Positions 1-7,959 of a stretch of 47,729 bases of DNA are shown one piece after another (the first letter of the stretch is position 1; every line of letters starts with the position of its first letter). Both the position numbers and the translations under genes were made by a program. The stretch is from contig NZ_NPFY01000014.1 in NCBI RefSeq assembly GCF_002259415.1, forward strand, positions 1 through 47,729, given 5' to 3'. The notes under the pieces are model-generated. The model saw only the letters and a list, made by a program, of their open reading frames with translations. It was not told the origin of the DNA and ran no database searches. This DNA is from Rhodococcus sp. 14-2470-1b (GTDB taxonomy: Bacteria; Actinomycetota; Actinomycetes; Mycobacteriales; Mycobacteriaceae).

Positions 1-1
1 C

Positions 2-184
2 GGCGACGCACTCCGCCGTGCCCGAACCCTCGCCTCGGAACACAAAGTCCCGGTCGTCGTGGAAATCATCCTCGAACGCGTCACCAACATCGCTATGGGG
101 AACGACATCGATGCGATCAATGAATTCGAGGAACTAGTCGACGGCCCTGACGCGGCGCCGACTGCCCTGCTTTCACCGAGCTGA
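2..184 (+). CDS. gcl: Glyoxylate carboligase (tartronate-semialdehyde synthase), 3' end only
   Basis: Only the last 60 residues are in the window; the frame is open from base 2 to a TGA at 182-184. The visible tail carries the stretch VVVEIILERVTNIAMG followed by an acidic EFEEL segment, which I recognise as the C-terminus of glyoxylate carboligase, a ThDP-dependent enzyme that condenses two glyoxylate molecules to tartronate semialdehyde and CO2. The usual partners are hydroxypyruvate isomerase and tartronate-semialdehyde reductase. They do not follow here, although an Hyi-like gene lies far away at 33051. The assignment rests on a short tail, so another ThDP-family member cannot be fully excluded. 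Confidence 0.75.
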   Translation, partial: GDALRRARTLASEHKVPVVVEIILERVTNIAMGNDIDAINEFEELVDGPDAAPTALLSPS

Positions 185-285
185 GGATGGCCGTCGAACA
201 CGGGCGGTAAAGATTCGGTAGTACCCCGATTCAGTTCCACTAGGGTCGAAAAGCGCGTTCGAAACAATAGAAGTCAACGGAGATT

Positions 286-1473
286 GTGTTGAAGAAGATC
301 GTGATTACGAGTGTCCAGATCGTCGAGGTCACCGGACCGTCTCCGGCCGACCCGGATCGTCGATGGCCGGCGCAGGTCAATGCCGCCCGGATCTATCCTG
401 AATTCCGTACCTTTCCGAAAAATCCGTTCGGTGCAGGTGGTTCGATGACAGCCCGATACCTTCGAATAGGCACCGATGCAGGAGTCGAAGGAATCTACGG
501 ACCGATCGATGCGGAAGTCGTGGCACCGCTGATTGCGCAGATAGGTCCACGCCTTATCGGGCGTGACGCGCTGGCGGTCACCGTCACATGGGACGCGCTG
601 GATCGAGTGGACCGGCACGCGCGCCATGGACATTTCAAGATGGCGATGAGCGCCGTCGACAACGCTCTGTGGGATCTGCGCGGCAGGGTGTTCGACGCGC
701 CGGTCTGGCAATTGCTCGGTGGTTCCGCGCGCGAATCCATTCCGGCCTACGCCAGCATGCTGGGCACCCCTCTGGACGAGGACTCGGTCGTGGAGCAGGT
801 CAGGTGGGCCAAGGGGGAGGGGTTCGAAGGCCAGAAATGGTTCCTGGGTGACGGCCCGTCCGACGGTGAGCAAGGTCTGCGTAGAAACGTCGACGTAGCC
901 CGCTCGGTGAGGCGTTCGATCGGCGACGAGGCGGACATGATGTTCGACGTGTTCCGCGGATGGGACCTGGCCTACGCCAAGGCGTGGACACGCCGAGTCG
1001 AGGACTTGCATCCAACCTGGCTCGAGGAACCGTTCCTGCCGAGCCACTTCGCCGCATATGCGGAACTGCACAGGGCAACCTCGGTACCCCTGGCTGCGGG
1101 TGAGCATTTGTACGATCGAAACGATCTGGTGCCCTATCTGAACGATGGGATTCTCGCTGTGGTGCAGTCGGATCCGGAATGGTGTGGGGGTGTCACCGAG
1201 CTCGTTCGGATTTGCGCAATGGCAGAGCTTCATGCCATTCCGATGATTGCGCACGGCCACAACATTCACGCGGCATTGCATGTGGCTGCCAGTCAGTCGC
1301 CTATCGTGTGCCCGAAGGTCGAATATCTGGTCAATATCGTTCCGCTACGGCATTTCTTCGAGATCGATCCACCGGTGGCGATCGGCGGGAGTGTGGACAT
1401 TCCCCGACGATCAGGATTCGGCATCGAACTGGACAGTTCGAAGATCGAAAAGTCGAACACGATTCAGGTCTGA
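286..1473 (+). CDS. Enolase-superfamily (mandelate racemase/rhamnonate dehydratase-like) enzyme
   Basis: A 395-residue protein of the enolase superfamily, mandelate racemase subgroup. The metal ligands are readable in order: D221 (DVFRGW), E247 (LEEPF) and E273 (GEH). The general-base side has K184 in QKW and the Asp/His dyad D296 (QSD) and H323 (AHGHN). The GPSDGEQGLRRN stretch and the WCGGVTEL segment resemble L-rhamnonate dehydratase, so abstraction of the proton alpha to an acid-sugar carboxylate with loss of water is the likely reaction; the exact sugar acid is not known. The start is GTG at 286 or TTG at 289; a purine-rich AACGGAG lies just upstream and fits TTG slightly better by spacing. 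The next gene can use 2-keto-3-deoxy-type products, which suits this role. Confidence 0.82.
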   Translation: MLKKIVITSVQIVEVTGPSPADPDRRWPAQVNAARIYPEFRTFPKNPFGAGGSMTARYLRIGTDAGVEGIYGPIDAEVVAPLIAQIGPRLIGRDALAVTVTWDALDRVDRHARHGHFKMAMSAVDNALWDLRGRVFDAPVWQLLGGSARESIPAYASMLGTPLDEDSVVEQVRWAKGEGFEGQKWFLGDGPSDGEQGLRRNVDVARSVRRSIGDEADMMFDVFRGWDLAYAKAWTRRVEDLHPTWLEEPFLPSHFAAYAELHRATSVPLAAGEHLYDRNDLVPYLNDGILAVVQSDPEWCGGVTELVRICAMAELHAIPMIAHGHNIHAALHVAASQSPIVCPKVEYLVNIVPLRHFFEIDPPVAIGGSVDIPRRSGFGIELDSSKIEKSNTIQV

Positions 1474-1595
1474 CGGCCGGAGCACGATCGATTGCTTGCG
1501 ATGGAGTTTCGAGAACAACCGGTGCACAGATGTTTTCGTCCCGTTGAGCGGATCGAACCCTACGTATCGATGATTACGGCTACTAGGTTCGATTC

Positions 1596-2384
1596 ATGAC
1601 TATCGTGGAACAGAACGTGATCAGTGAAGCTGCCGACAGGCTCTCGTCGGCAGGGGCGACCCGTACCCCGTGCGCGCCGGTGCGCGACCTGATCGGTAGT
1701 GCTGACCTCGATGCGGCCTACAGGGTGCAGGCTCGAAACATCGGTGCGCGCTTGACGGCGGGTCGAACAGTAGCGGGACGTAAAATCGGCCTGACGTCGC
1801 GCGCAGTTCAGACGCAATTCGGTGTGGATCAGCCCGACTTCGGTGTCCTGCTCGACGACTTCGACGTCAGTGCCGATGCGGTGATCGACCTCGGGCGTTT
1901 GATGCAGCCGCGGATCGAACCTGAGATCGCACTCGTTCTCTCTGCAGACATATCGGAACCGGTCTCCGCAACGCAAGCACCGCAATTCGTCTCGCAGGTG
2001 TGCGCGTCCTTCGAGATCCTGGACAGCCGAATTGCGAGCTGGGACATCAGTGTCGCCGACAGCATTGCAGACAATGCGTCGTCCGGGCTGTACGTCCTCG
2101 GAGATGCAGTGCGTCCGGTCGACACGAACGGTCTTGTCGACACCGCGGTGGTCATGACGGAAGACGGCGAGCGAGTCTTCGGTGAATACGGATGGGACGC
2201 ATTCGAAAGCCCGTGGAGTGCGTTGTCGTGGATCGCGAGAACCAGCCTCGAGCACGGATCGCGACTCCGGTCAGGCGACGTGATTCTGACCGGCTCGCTC
2301 GGTCCTGTCGTCACGGTGAACCCCGGGTCGACGTACACCGCGGAGATCGCCGGAATCGGACGTGTCACGGCGACCTTCGGCTAG
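1596..2384 (+). CDS. 2-keto-4-pentenoate hydratase / fumarylacetoacetate-hydrolase-fold protein
   Basis: A 262-residue protein of the MhpD/hydratase-decarboxylase branch of the FAH fold. The metal-binding triad appears as E108 and E110 (RIEPEIA) and E140 (ASFEILDSR). The N-terminal AGRKIGLTS segment and the late GDVILTGSLG segment are standard family blocks, and the length is normal for the family. Known relatives hydrate 2-hydroxypenta-2,4-dienoate or decarboxylate 2-oxo acids in aromatic meta-cleavage pathways. No other meta-cleavage gene is nearby, so it may instead process the 2-keto-3-deoxy acid made by the preceding dehydratase; that link is inferred from adjacency across a 122-bp gap. 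The start is the ATG at 1596. Confidence 0.85.
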   Translation: MTIVEQNVISEAADRLSSAGATRTPCAPVRDLIGSADLDAAYRVQARNIGARLTAGRTVAGRKIGLTSRAVQTQFGVDQPDFGVLLDDFDVSADAVIDLGRLMQPRIEPEIALVLSADISEPVSATQAPQFVSQVCASFEILDSRIASWDISVADSIADNASSGLYVLGDAVRPVDTNGLVDTAVVMTEDGERVFGEYGWDAFESPWSALSWIARTSLEHGSRLRSGDVILTGSLGPVVTVNPGSTYTAEIAGIGRVTATFG

Positions 2385-2465
2385 TTCCTCAGCACCTCGA
2401 GCGGATGCGGCGGGCAAACCAACGAGGTGGTCCGATAGCAGCCGACGCGTGGCCGGCCGAACGGA

Positions 2466-2843
2466 TCATCCCCAGCTGTCGGCATTCGTCAGACAGAACG
2501 GATGGCCGGACGGGTCGAGCAGCACGCGCCAGGTGTTTCCCGGTTGTTCGTCGGGCAGGGTCGCGCCGAGTTCGACGGCCGCGCTCGCTGCCTCGTCCAA
2601 ATCGGCAACGGCGAGATCGAAGTGGAACTGTTTGCTGCCGTGCTGGTTGGGCCACTGCGGAGGCTCGTAGTCCTCGACACGCCCGAACCCCAACGCGTTA
2701 CTGGGTCCGGCCACCATCGCGTAGTCCCTCTCGGCGTGCACCACGTCCCATCCGAGCAGGGACGACCAGAATTTCGCACTTGCCTCGGGGTCAGTGCAGT
2801 CCAGGGTGACCATCTTCAGTGTTGCTACGGGCGTGGGGTTCAT
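2466..2843 (-). CDS. VOC (glyoxalase/bleomycin-resistance fold) protein
   Basis: A 125-residue single-domain vicinal oxygen chelate protein with one beta-alpha-beta-beta-beta unit at each end. The N-terminal strand MVTLDCTDPEASAKFW (about 11-26), the central KQFHFDLAVADLD (71-83) and the C-terminal LLDPSGHPFCL (108-118) are the usual family blocks. Function cannot be fixed: relatives bind metal or small ligands in detoxification, resistance or dioxygen chemistry. An AGGAGAG ribosome-binding site precedes the ATG. It is divergent from the AraC-type regulator with only 18 bp between the start codons, which suggests shared control by that regulator. Confidence 0.85.
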   Translation of the reverse strand: MNPTPVATLKMVTLDCTDPEASAKFWSSLLGWDVVHAERDYAMVAGPSNALGFGRVEDYEPPQWPNQHGSKQFHFDLAVADLDEAASAAVELGATLPDEQPGNTWRVLLDPSGHPFCLTNADSWG

Positions 2844-2861
2844 GTTCTCTCCTGACGAACG

Positions 2862-3749
2862 GTGTCGTCACAGCCTCCTAGACTGCTCCCTGTGGCGGAT
2901 AGGAAAAATGCGACAGCGACGACTGCGGGTGTTCTGCGACCCGCTGAACTCGCGCGCCACGTCGAACTTGCCCGGCTGCCCTGCTCGGCGCCCCTGTCTC
3001 CATACATCGAGAACTATTGGCTGTTGCGCTGGGATCTGCCGTCGGGAACGTCGTTCCGGAGCTCGACGCTTCCACACCCGGCATGCACCCTGAGCGTCGA
3101 ACGCGGGCATGTGCGTGAGGGAGTCACTGATTCCGTTGTCGTCACAGGAGTACTCACCAGGAGATTCGACGTACGGCTGGCCGGTTCCGGATGGGTGTTC
3201 GGTGCCAAGTTTCGCCCGGGAGGATTCGCGGCGTTCACCGGCACTCGTGCCCGAGAGCTGCGCGACGTACCAGTCGCGCCTCCCATCGCGTTCTTGCCGG
3301 CCACCGTCGAGTCGTTGGCGACTCTGGGTGCTCATCTCGCACCGGACGAGTGTCGATCGCATATGGACGCCGTGCTTCGCCCTTACGTTCGGGACGTCGA
3401 ACCGGATTACTCGACAGTCCTCGACGTCGTCGAGGTGATGCTGCACGACCGAGAGCTGATCAGAGTGCAGCAGGTCGAAGAGCGGTGCGGAATCGCAGCG
3501 CGGCGGCTGCAGCGATTGTTCGAAAGACTTGTCGGCGCGCCGCCCAAGTGGGTCCTCGCGCGCTACCGCATTCACGACGCGGTGACGGATCTGGACAACG
3601 GCTATGCAGGGTCTCTGGCTGACCTGGCAGCTCGGTACGGCTGGTTCGACCAAGCTCACTTCACCCGGGAGTTCACCGAACTCGTCGGTGTTTCGCCCGG
3701 GACATACATGCAGGCACGACCGAAGGAGCCCCGACCGCGCGCGGTGTGA
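2862..3749 (+). CDS. AraC-family transcriptional regulator
   Basis: A 295-residue regulator. Residues about 35-150 form the N-terminal ligand/sensor region (LSPYIENYWLLRWDLP, then FGAKFRPGGFAAFTG), of the type found in many actinobacterial AraC proteins. Residues about 200-285 hold the double helix-turn-helix: first helix pair around EERCGIAARRLQRLFERLVG, second around DLAARYGWFDQAHFTREFTELVGVSPGTY. The GWFDQAHFTREF and GVSPGTY blocks are diagnostic. The GTG start at 2862 lies 18 bp from the divergent VOC gene, its probable target; an in-frame GTG at 2892 is an alternative. The ligand is unknown. Confidence 0.88.
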   Translation: MSSQPPRLLPVADRKNATATTAGVLRPAELARHVELARLPCSAPLSPYIENYWLLRWDLPSGTSFRSSTLPHPACTLSVERGHVREGVTDSVVVTGVLTRRFDVRLAGSGWVFGAKFRPGGFAAFTGTRARELRDVPVAPPIAFLPATVESLATLGAHLAPDECRSHMDAVLRPYVRDVEPDYSTVLDVVEVMLHDRELIRVQQVEERCGIAARRLQRLFERLVGAPPKWVLARYRIHDAVTDLDNGYAGSLADLAARYGWFDQAHFTREFTELVGVSPGTYMQARPKEPRPRAV

Positions 3750-3812
3750 GCGAGGGGTTGCGTTTCTTCCTAGGACGCTCACGCCGCCGGTCCGGCGTGA
3801 TGGAATGGTCTG

Positions 3813-4571
3813 ATGGTGACCGAAGTGGGACGTGTGCCGCGTGTGATCGTCGTGACCGGCGCTGGATCCGGGCTGGGGCGAGCCATGGCAACCGCCTTGC
3901 TCGGCGTCGGTCATCGGGTGGTGCTGGTGGGCAGGACGCGAGCGACTCTCGACGAGGTGGCCGAAGGACACGACCGCGCCGACGTTCGCGAATGCGATGT
4001 GTCCGTTCCGGATTCAGTCCATCGCTTGTTCCAGGGCGTGTTCACGGACTTCGGAAGACTGGACGTCCTCGTGAACAACGCAGGTACCTTCGGGCCGCCC
4101 GGCAGCATCGACGAGGTCGATCCCGCAGCGTGGTCTCATACCGTCGCCACGAACCTCACCGGGGCGTTCCTCTGCGCGCGCGAAGCCGTGCGCATCATGA
4201 AGGTCCAGGACCCGCGAGGTGGCCGGATCATCAACAACGGCTCGATTTCGGCACACACACCGCGCCCCGAAAGCGTCGCTTACACCGCAACGAAGCACGG
4301 CGTGTCCGGGCTGACCAAATCGATCGCGCTCGACGGTCGTGCCTTCGACATCTGCTGCAGCCAGATCGACATCGGAAATGCCGCGACCGACATGACCGCG
4401 GGGATCGCACACGCAGCGCGGCAAGCAGACGGAACCACCCGCCCGGAACCGACATTCGATTCGGTGCACGTCGCCGACACCGTCGTGCATCTCGTGGATC
4501 TGCCGTTGGACGTGAACGTCCCGACGATGACGATCATGGCGAACCGGATGCCGTACATGGGGCGGGGCTGA
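3813..4571 (+). CDS. Short-chain dehydrogenase/reductase (SDR)
   Basis: A 252-residue classical SDR with a Rossmann fold. The cofactor motif TGAGSGLG is at 15-22, NNAG at 88-91, the catalytic Ser at 144 or 146 in NNGSISAH, and Tyr157/Lys161 in YTATK. Residue R41 after the second strand (VGRTR) suggests NADP(H) preference, which is an inference. The C-terminal part is longer than minimal SDRs and includes TMTIMANRMPYMGRG. It follows the AraC gene on the same strand after 63 bp. The substrate is unknown. The stop is 37 bp from the convergent glycosylase gene. Confidence 0.88.
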   Translation: MVTEVGRVPRVIVVTGAGSGLGRAMATALLGVGHRVVLVGRTRATLDEVAEGHDRADVRECDVSVPDSVHRLFQGVFTDFGRLDVLVNNAGTFGPPGSIDEVDPAAWSHTVATNLTGAFLCAREAVRIMKVQDPRGGRIINNGSISAHTPRPESVAYTATKHGVSGLTKSIALDGRAFDICCSQIDIGNAATDMTAGIAHAARQADGTTRPEPTFDSVHVADTVVHLVDLPLDVNVPTMTIMANRMPYMGRG

Positions 4572-4608
4572 GCGTCGACTCGACTGCGTGGGGACGATGA
4601 TCAGTTTG

Positions 4609-5427
4609 TCACCGCTGCTCGCGGGAGCACCACCACGTCGTACGGCCGCCGACGGTTCCGCGAGACATCGGTGCGCCGCAGCGAGGACACGTCGCATCCT
4701 TCTTGCGGAACGGGATGATCTCACCGGTGTGTACTCCGCCTTTCTTTATAGCGGACCTGATCGCACGGCGCAGAACCACCCGGAGTTCGTCGAGCTCGTC
4801 GGTCGTCAGGGTCTTGGCGCGGCGTGACGGTGAGATCTCGCTCTGCCACAGGACCTCGTCGGCGAGAAGATTGCCGATCCCCGATACCGCAGCCTGATCC
4901 AGTAAGCGGGCTTTGAGCGGTGCTGCGCTCATCCCGATGCGGTGCCGAAAGTCGTCGCGGGTTATCTCGGCGGCATCCGGACCGAGCGCGTCGATGTCGG
5001 GTTCGAGCCGTACGCGGCCGAGCCGGCGCTTGTCGAACAGACGGAGCTGGCCGCCGTCGTCGAAGGTGATCGCGAACCGAGTCCACTCGGGTTTGTCGGT
5101 GTCACGTTCGCCCACATGGGGATCGCCGCCGCCGTACCGGGACGTTTGCTCACCGTCCGGTGCTGTGACGATGATGCGCCCGCCCATGCCGAGGTGTATT
5201 CCGAGAGTCGGGCCCTCCGAACCGTCGGCGAGTTCGGTCTCGCACCACATCGCTTTGCCGCGGCGACACGCTTCGGTAAGCACACCGCCGGTGAGCGCTT
5301 GCGCGATCTCGCCTGGGGGATGGGGTCGGCACTCGAACGTATCGGCGTCGTCGATCTCCACGATGACGCGACCGAGCGCCTTCTCGACGACCTGTCTGGC
5401 GTTCTCGACTTCGGGTAGTTCCGGCAC
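4609..5427 (-). CDS. Fpg/Nei-family DNA glycosylase
   Basis: A 272-residue base-excision-repair glycosylase/AP lyase. The N-terminus MPELPEVE supplies the catalytic Pro2 nucleophile and Glu3. Lys58 (RGKAM), the helix-two-turn-helix around QAAVSGIGNLLADEVLW (178-194) and Arg262 in the C-terminal hairpin are family landmarks. The C-terminal zinc finger shows C247, C250 and C267, but the expected fourth cysteine position is occupied by Glu270 (CSREQR). The protein is therefore a variant of the four-Cys finger. It lies 56 bp downstream of the CitE-like gene on the same strand and may be cotranscribed with that operon, although its repair function is unrelated. Confidence 0.9.
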   Translation of the reverse strand: MPELPEVENARQVVEKALGRVIVEIDDADTFECRPHPPGEIAQALTGGVLTEACRRGKAMWCETELADGSEGPTLGIHLGMGGRIIVTAPDGEQTSRYGGGDPHVGERDTDKPEWTRFAITFDDGGQLRLFDKRRLGRVRLEPDIDALGPDAAEITRDDFRHRIGMSAAPLKARLLDQAAVSGIGNLLADEVLWQSEISPSRRAKTLTTDELDELRVVLRRAIRSAIKKGGVHTGEIIPFRKKDATCPRCGAPMSRGTVGGRTTWWCSREQR

Positions 5428-5483
5428 CGACAGTCTTTACCCCGTCGGGCAATCGTCTACCCCTGCTCTTCTACGCGCCGTCG

Positions 5484-6299
5484 CTACGAGAACGGAGAAC
5501 GACGCGCCAGGATTCGTCGAGCATGGGTGAGCACTGGCGCGTCGACCATCTTGCCGTCCAGGCTGAACACACCGCGGTTCGACTGTACGGCGCCCAGAAC
5601 TCGCTCTGCCCAGTCGATCTCGTCGTCCGTCGGCGCGAAGGCGCTGCGAATCACCGGGACGTGACTGGGATGGATGGCGACCTTGCCGTCGAAACCCACC
5701 GCAACGGCGTCGTCCGCCTCCTCACGCAGACCGTCGAGATCGGGGATGTCCAGATACACCGAGTCGAGCGCGAACAAGCCGCGCGCCTTCGCGGCGAGTA
5801 GAACCTGCGACCGGACATGCTGCGCCACAGTTCGATACGACCGGTCCGGTAACCGGCTGGAGCTGCCGCCCAGAGCAGCGATGAGGTCCTCGGCTCCCCA
5901 CATCGCACCGACAGCGTTCTCGGCGCCCAGCGCACGGTGGCATTCGACGGCGCCGGTGGGTGACTCGAACAACGCGATCACATCGCGGGGAGCCAAGGCC
6001 GCTACGTCCTGCGGACTCTCGCATTTGGGCAGCATCACGTGGGTGTAGTCGGTTCTGTCCAGTGCTGTGAGATCCGCAGTGCAGTCGTCGGTGCCGTGCG
6101 CGTTGACTCTGACGATCGTCCTGGCCGGGTCGAGTGGGGCGGCAACCAGTGCTTCGCGTGCCGCAGCCTTGTCCGCCGGTGCAACGCCGTCCTCGAGGTC
6201 CAGGATGACGACGTCTGCGCGCGCAGCCGCTTTCTCGAACCGTTCCGGTCGATCCGCTGGGCAGAACAACCAGGCCGGACCGGGCGGCACCCAGTTCAT
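5484..6299 (-). CDS. CitE-like HpcH/HpaI-family acyl-CoA ester lyase
   Basis: A 271-residue TIM-barrel lyase. DLEDGV (34-39), Arg64 in VRVN, E112 in FESP and the E137/D138 pair in WGAEDL are the substrate and Mg2+ residues of CitE/malyl-CoA lyase-type enzymes; GKVAIHPSHV (205-214) is a further family block. In Mycobacterium tuberculosis the gene in the same operon position (Rv2498c) has been characterised as a CitE-like lyase acting in leucine and itaconate dissimilation, cleaving beta-hydroxyacyl-CoA substrates. I infer the same role here from order and length. It ends the five-gene operon, and its start overlaps the MaoC stop by 4 bp (ATGA). Confidence 0.87.
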   Translation of the reverse strand: MNWVPPGPAWLFCPADRPERFEKAAARADVVILDLEDGVAPADKAAAREALVAAPLDPARTIVRVNAHGTDDCTADLTALDRTDYTHVMLPKCESPQDVAALAPRDVIALFESPTGAVECHRALGAENAVGAMWGAEDLIAALGGSSSRLPDRSYRTVAQHVRSQVLLAAKARGLFALDSVYLDIPDLDGLREEADDAVAVGFDGKVAIHPSHVPVIRSAFAPTDDEIDWAERVLGAVQSNRGVFSLDGKMVDAPVLTHARRILARRSPFS

Positions 6300-6796
6300 G
6301 AACGATCCTCCGAGAGTGAGTCCGTGGCCGGCTTCATCCGAACCAGTGTCTTGCGGACAGCGACCACGACGACGTCGCCGTGCTGGTTTCGCCCGGTATG
6401 CGTGAACGTGACGATGCCCTCGCCGGGCCGGCTCTTGGACTCACGCTTGTCCGAGATCGAAGTCTCGGCGTACAGCGTGTCACCGTGGAACAGCGGCTTG
6501 GGGAACGTCACCTCGGAGAATCCGAGATTTGCCACGATGGTGCCTTGGGTCAGCTGTGCGACGGACAGGCCCACGACAGTGGACACCGTGAACATCGAAT
6601 TGACCAACCGCTCACCGAACGATGTGCTCTCGCTGTACGCGGCGTCGAGATGCAGTGCCTGAGTGTTCATCGTCTGGGTCGTGAACAGCGTGTTGTCCGC
6701 TTCGGTGACGGTTCGGCCGGGCCGATGCTCGTAGGTGACGCCGACCTCCATTTCCTCGAACCACAGGCCTCGCTGCCGAATAGTTCTCCCGCTCAC
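6296..6796 (-). CDS. MaoC-family hotdog dehydratase
   Basis: A 166-residue single-hotdog protein resembling (R)-specific enoyl-CoA hydratases. The active-site loop is the segment with N44 and H49 (MNTQALHLD), preceded by D34 in TEADNTLF; FPKPLFHGDTLYAETSI (98-114) is the typical second block. In this operon it would hydrate a branched enoyl-CoA, probably with the CitE-like lyase acting next. It overlaps both neighbours by 4 bp, so translation is coupled. Substrate identity is inferred from the operon only. Confidence 0.87.
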   Translation of the reverse strand: MSGRTIRQRGLWFEEMEVGVTYEHRPGRTVTEADNTLFTTQTMNTQALHLDAAYSESTSFGERLVNSMFTVSTVVGLSVAQLTQGTIVANLGFSEVTFPKPLFHGDTLYAETSISDKRESKSRPGEGIVTFTHTGRNQHGDVVVVAVRKTLVRMKPATDSLSEDRS

Positions 6797-7959
6797 AGCC
6801 CCAGCCCCCGCGCGATCAACATCAATTGGACCTCGGTCGTTCCTTCGCCGATCTCGAGGATCTTGCTGTCCCGATAATGCCGAGCCACGACGTACTCGTT
6901 CATGAATCCGTATCCACCGTGGATCTGCGTCGCGTCTCGGGCATTGTCCATCGCAGCCTCGGAGGCGACGAGCTTGGCGATCGACGCTGCTTTCTTGAAC
7001 GGTTTACCTGCCAGCATCAGTGCGGCGGCGTCGTAGTACGCGGTACGGGCGGTGTGTGCACGCGCTTCCATCCGCGCGATCTTGAACGAAATCGCCTGAT
7101 TGCGTCCGATCGGTGCGCCGAAGGCCTCGCGCTCCTTCGCATACTTGACGCTCTCGTCGACACATCCCTGTGCCGCACCGACGGACACGGCAGCGATGGC
7201 GATACGGCCTTCATCGAGGATCTGCAGGAAGTTCGCGTACCCGCGCCCCTCGTCCCCGAGCAGGTTCTCCTCGGGTACGCGGACGTCGGTGAAGCTCAAC
7301 GGATGTGTGTCCGACGCGTTCCACCCGACCTTGTTGTAGGCGGGTTCGGCGACGAATCCCGGAGTGTCGGTCGGCACGAGGATCGACGAGATGCGTTTCT
7401 TGCCTGTCGCCTCGTCGGTCCCGGTCACCGCGGTCACCGTCACCAGCTCGGAGATCTCGGTTCCCGAATTGGTGATGAACTGCTTGCTGCCGTTGATGAT
7501 CCAGTCACCGCCGTCGCGTTTCGCGGTGGTCTTGGTGCCGCCGGCATCGCTGCCCGCTCCCGGCTCGGTGAGACCGAAGGCCGCCAGCGCCCTACCCGTG
7601 GTCAATTTCGGCAACCACTGTTGTTTCTGCGCGTCGTTTCCGAATCGGAACACGGGCATCGCTCCGAGGGACACCCCTGCTTCGAGAGTCATCGCGACGC
7701 TCTGATCGACCTTGCCGAGCTCCTCGAGGGCAAGGCAGAGCGCGAAGTAGTCGCCGCCCATGCCGCCGTACTGCTCGGGAAACGGAAGCCCGAACAAGCC
7801 CATGTCGCCCATCTTCGCCACGACGTCGTACGGAAACGAGTGCTGCTCGTCGTGTTTCGCCGACACCGGCGCGACGACCGTCTTCGCGAAATCGGCTACC
7901 GAGTCTCTGAGTTGGCGATACTCGTCCGGCAAGGACGACGACGACAGGTAGTCGGTCAC
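6793..7959 (-). CDS. Acyl-CoA dehydrogenase (FadE19-like)
   Basis: A 388-residue FAD-dependent acyl-CoA dehydrogenase of normal length. Visible blocks are [13 protein letters not shown] (128-140), ITNSGTEIS (162-170), the [13 protein letters not shown] segment (273-285) and IGEGTTEVQ (370-378). The catalytic base appears to be E355 in GYGFMNEY, the position used by short/medium-chain enzymes. The helix-G position that carries the base in isovaleryl-CoA dehydrogenase (motif LDLER) reads LDEGR here, with Gly251 at the equivalent site. It sits between accA1 and maoC with 4-bp overlaps and should oxidise a branched short-chain acyl-CoA; isobutyryl- or 2-methylbutyryl-CoA are as likely as isovaleryl-CoA. 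Confidence 0.9.
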   Translation of the reverse strand: MTDYLSSSSLPDEYRQLRDSVADFAKTVVAPVSAKHDEQHSFPYDVVAKMGDMGLFGLPFPEQYGGMGGDYFALCLALEELGKVDQSVAMTLEAGVSLGAMPVFRFGNDAQKQQWLPKLTTGRALAAFGLTEPGAGSDAGGTKTTAKRDGGDWIINGSKQFITNSGTEISELVTVTAVTGTDEATGKKRISSILVPTDTPGFVAEPAYNKVGWNASDTHPLSFTDVRVPEENLLGDEGRGYANFLQILDEGRIAIAAVSVGAAQGCVDESVKYAKEREAFGAPIGRNQAISFKIARMEARAHTARTAYYDAAALMLAGKPFKKAASIAKLVASEAAMDNARDATQIHGGYGFMNEYVVARHYRDSKILEIGEGTTEVQLMLIARGLGL

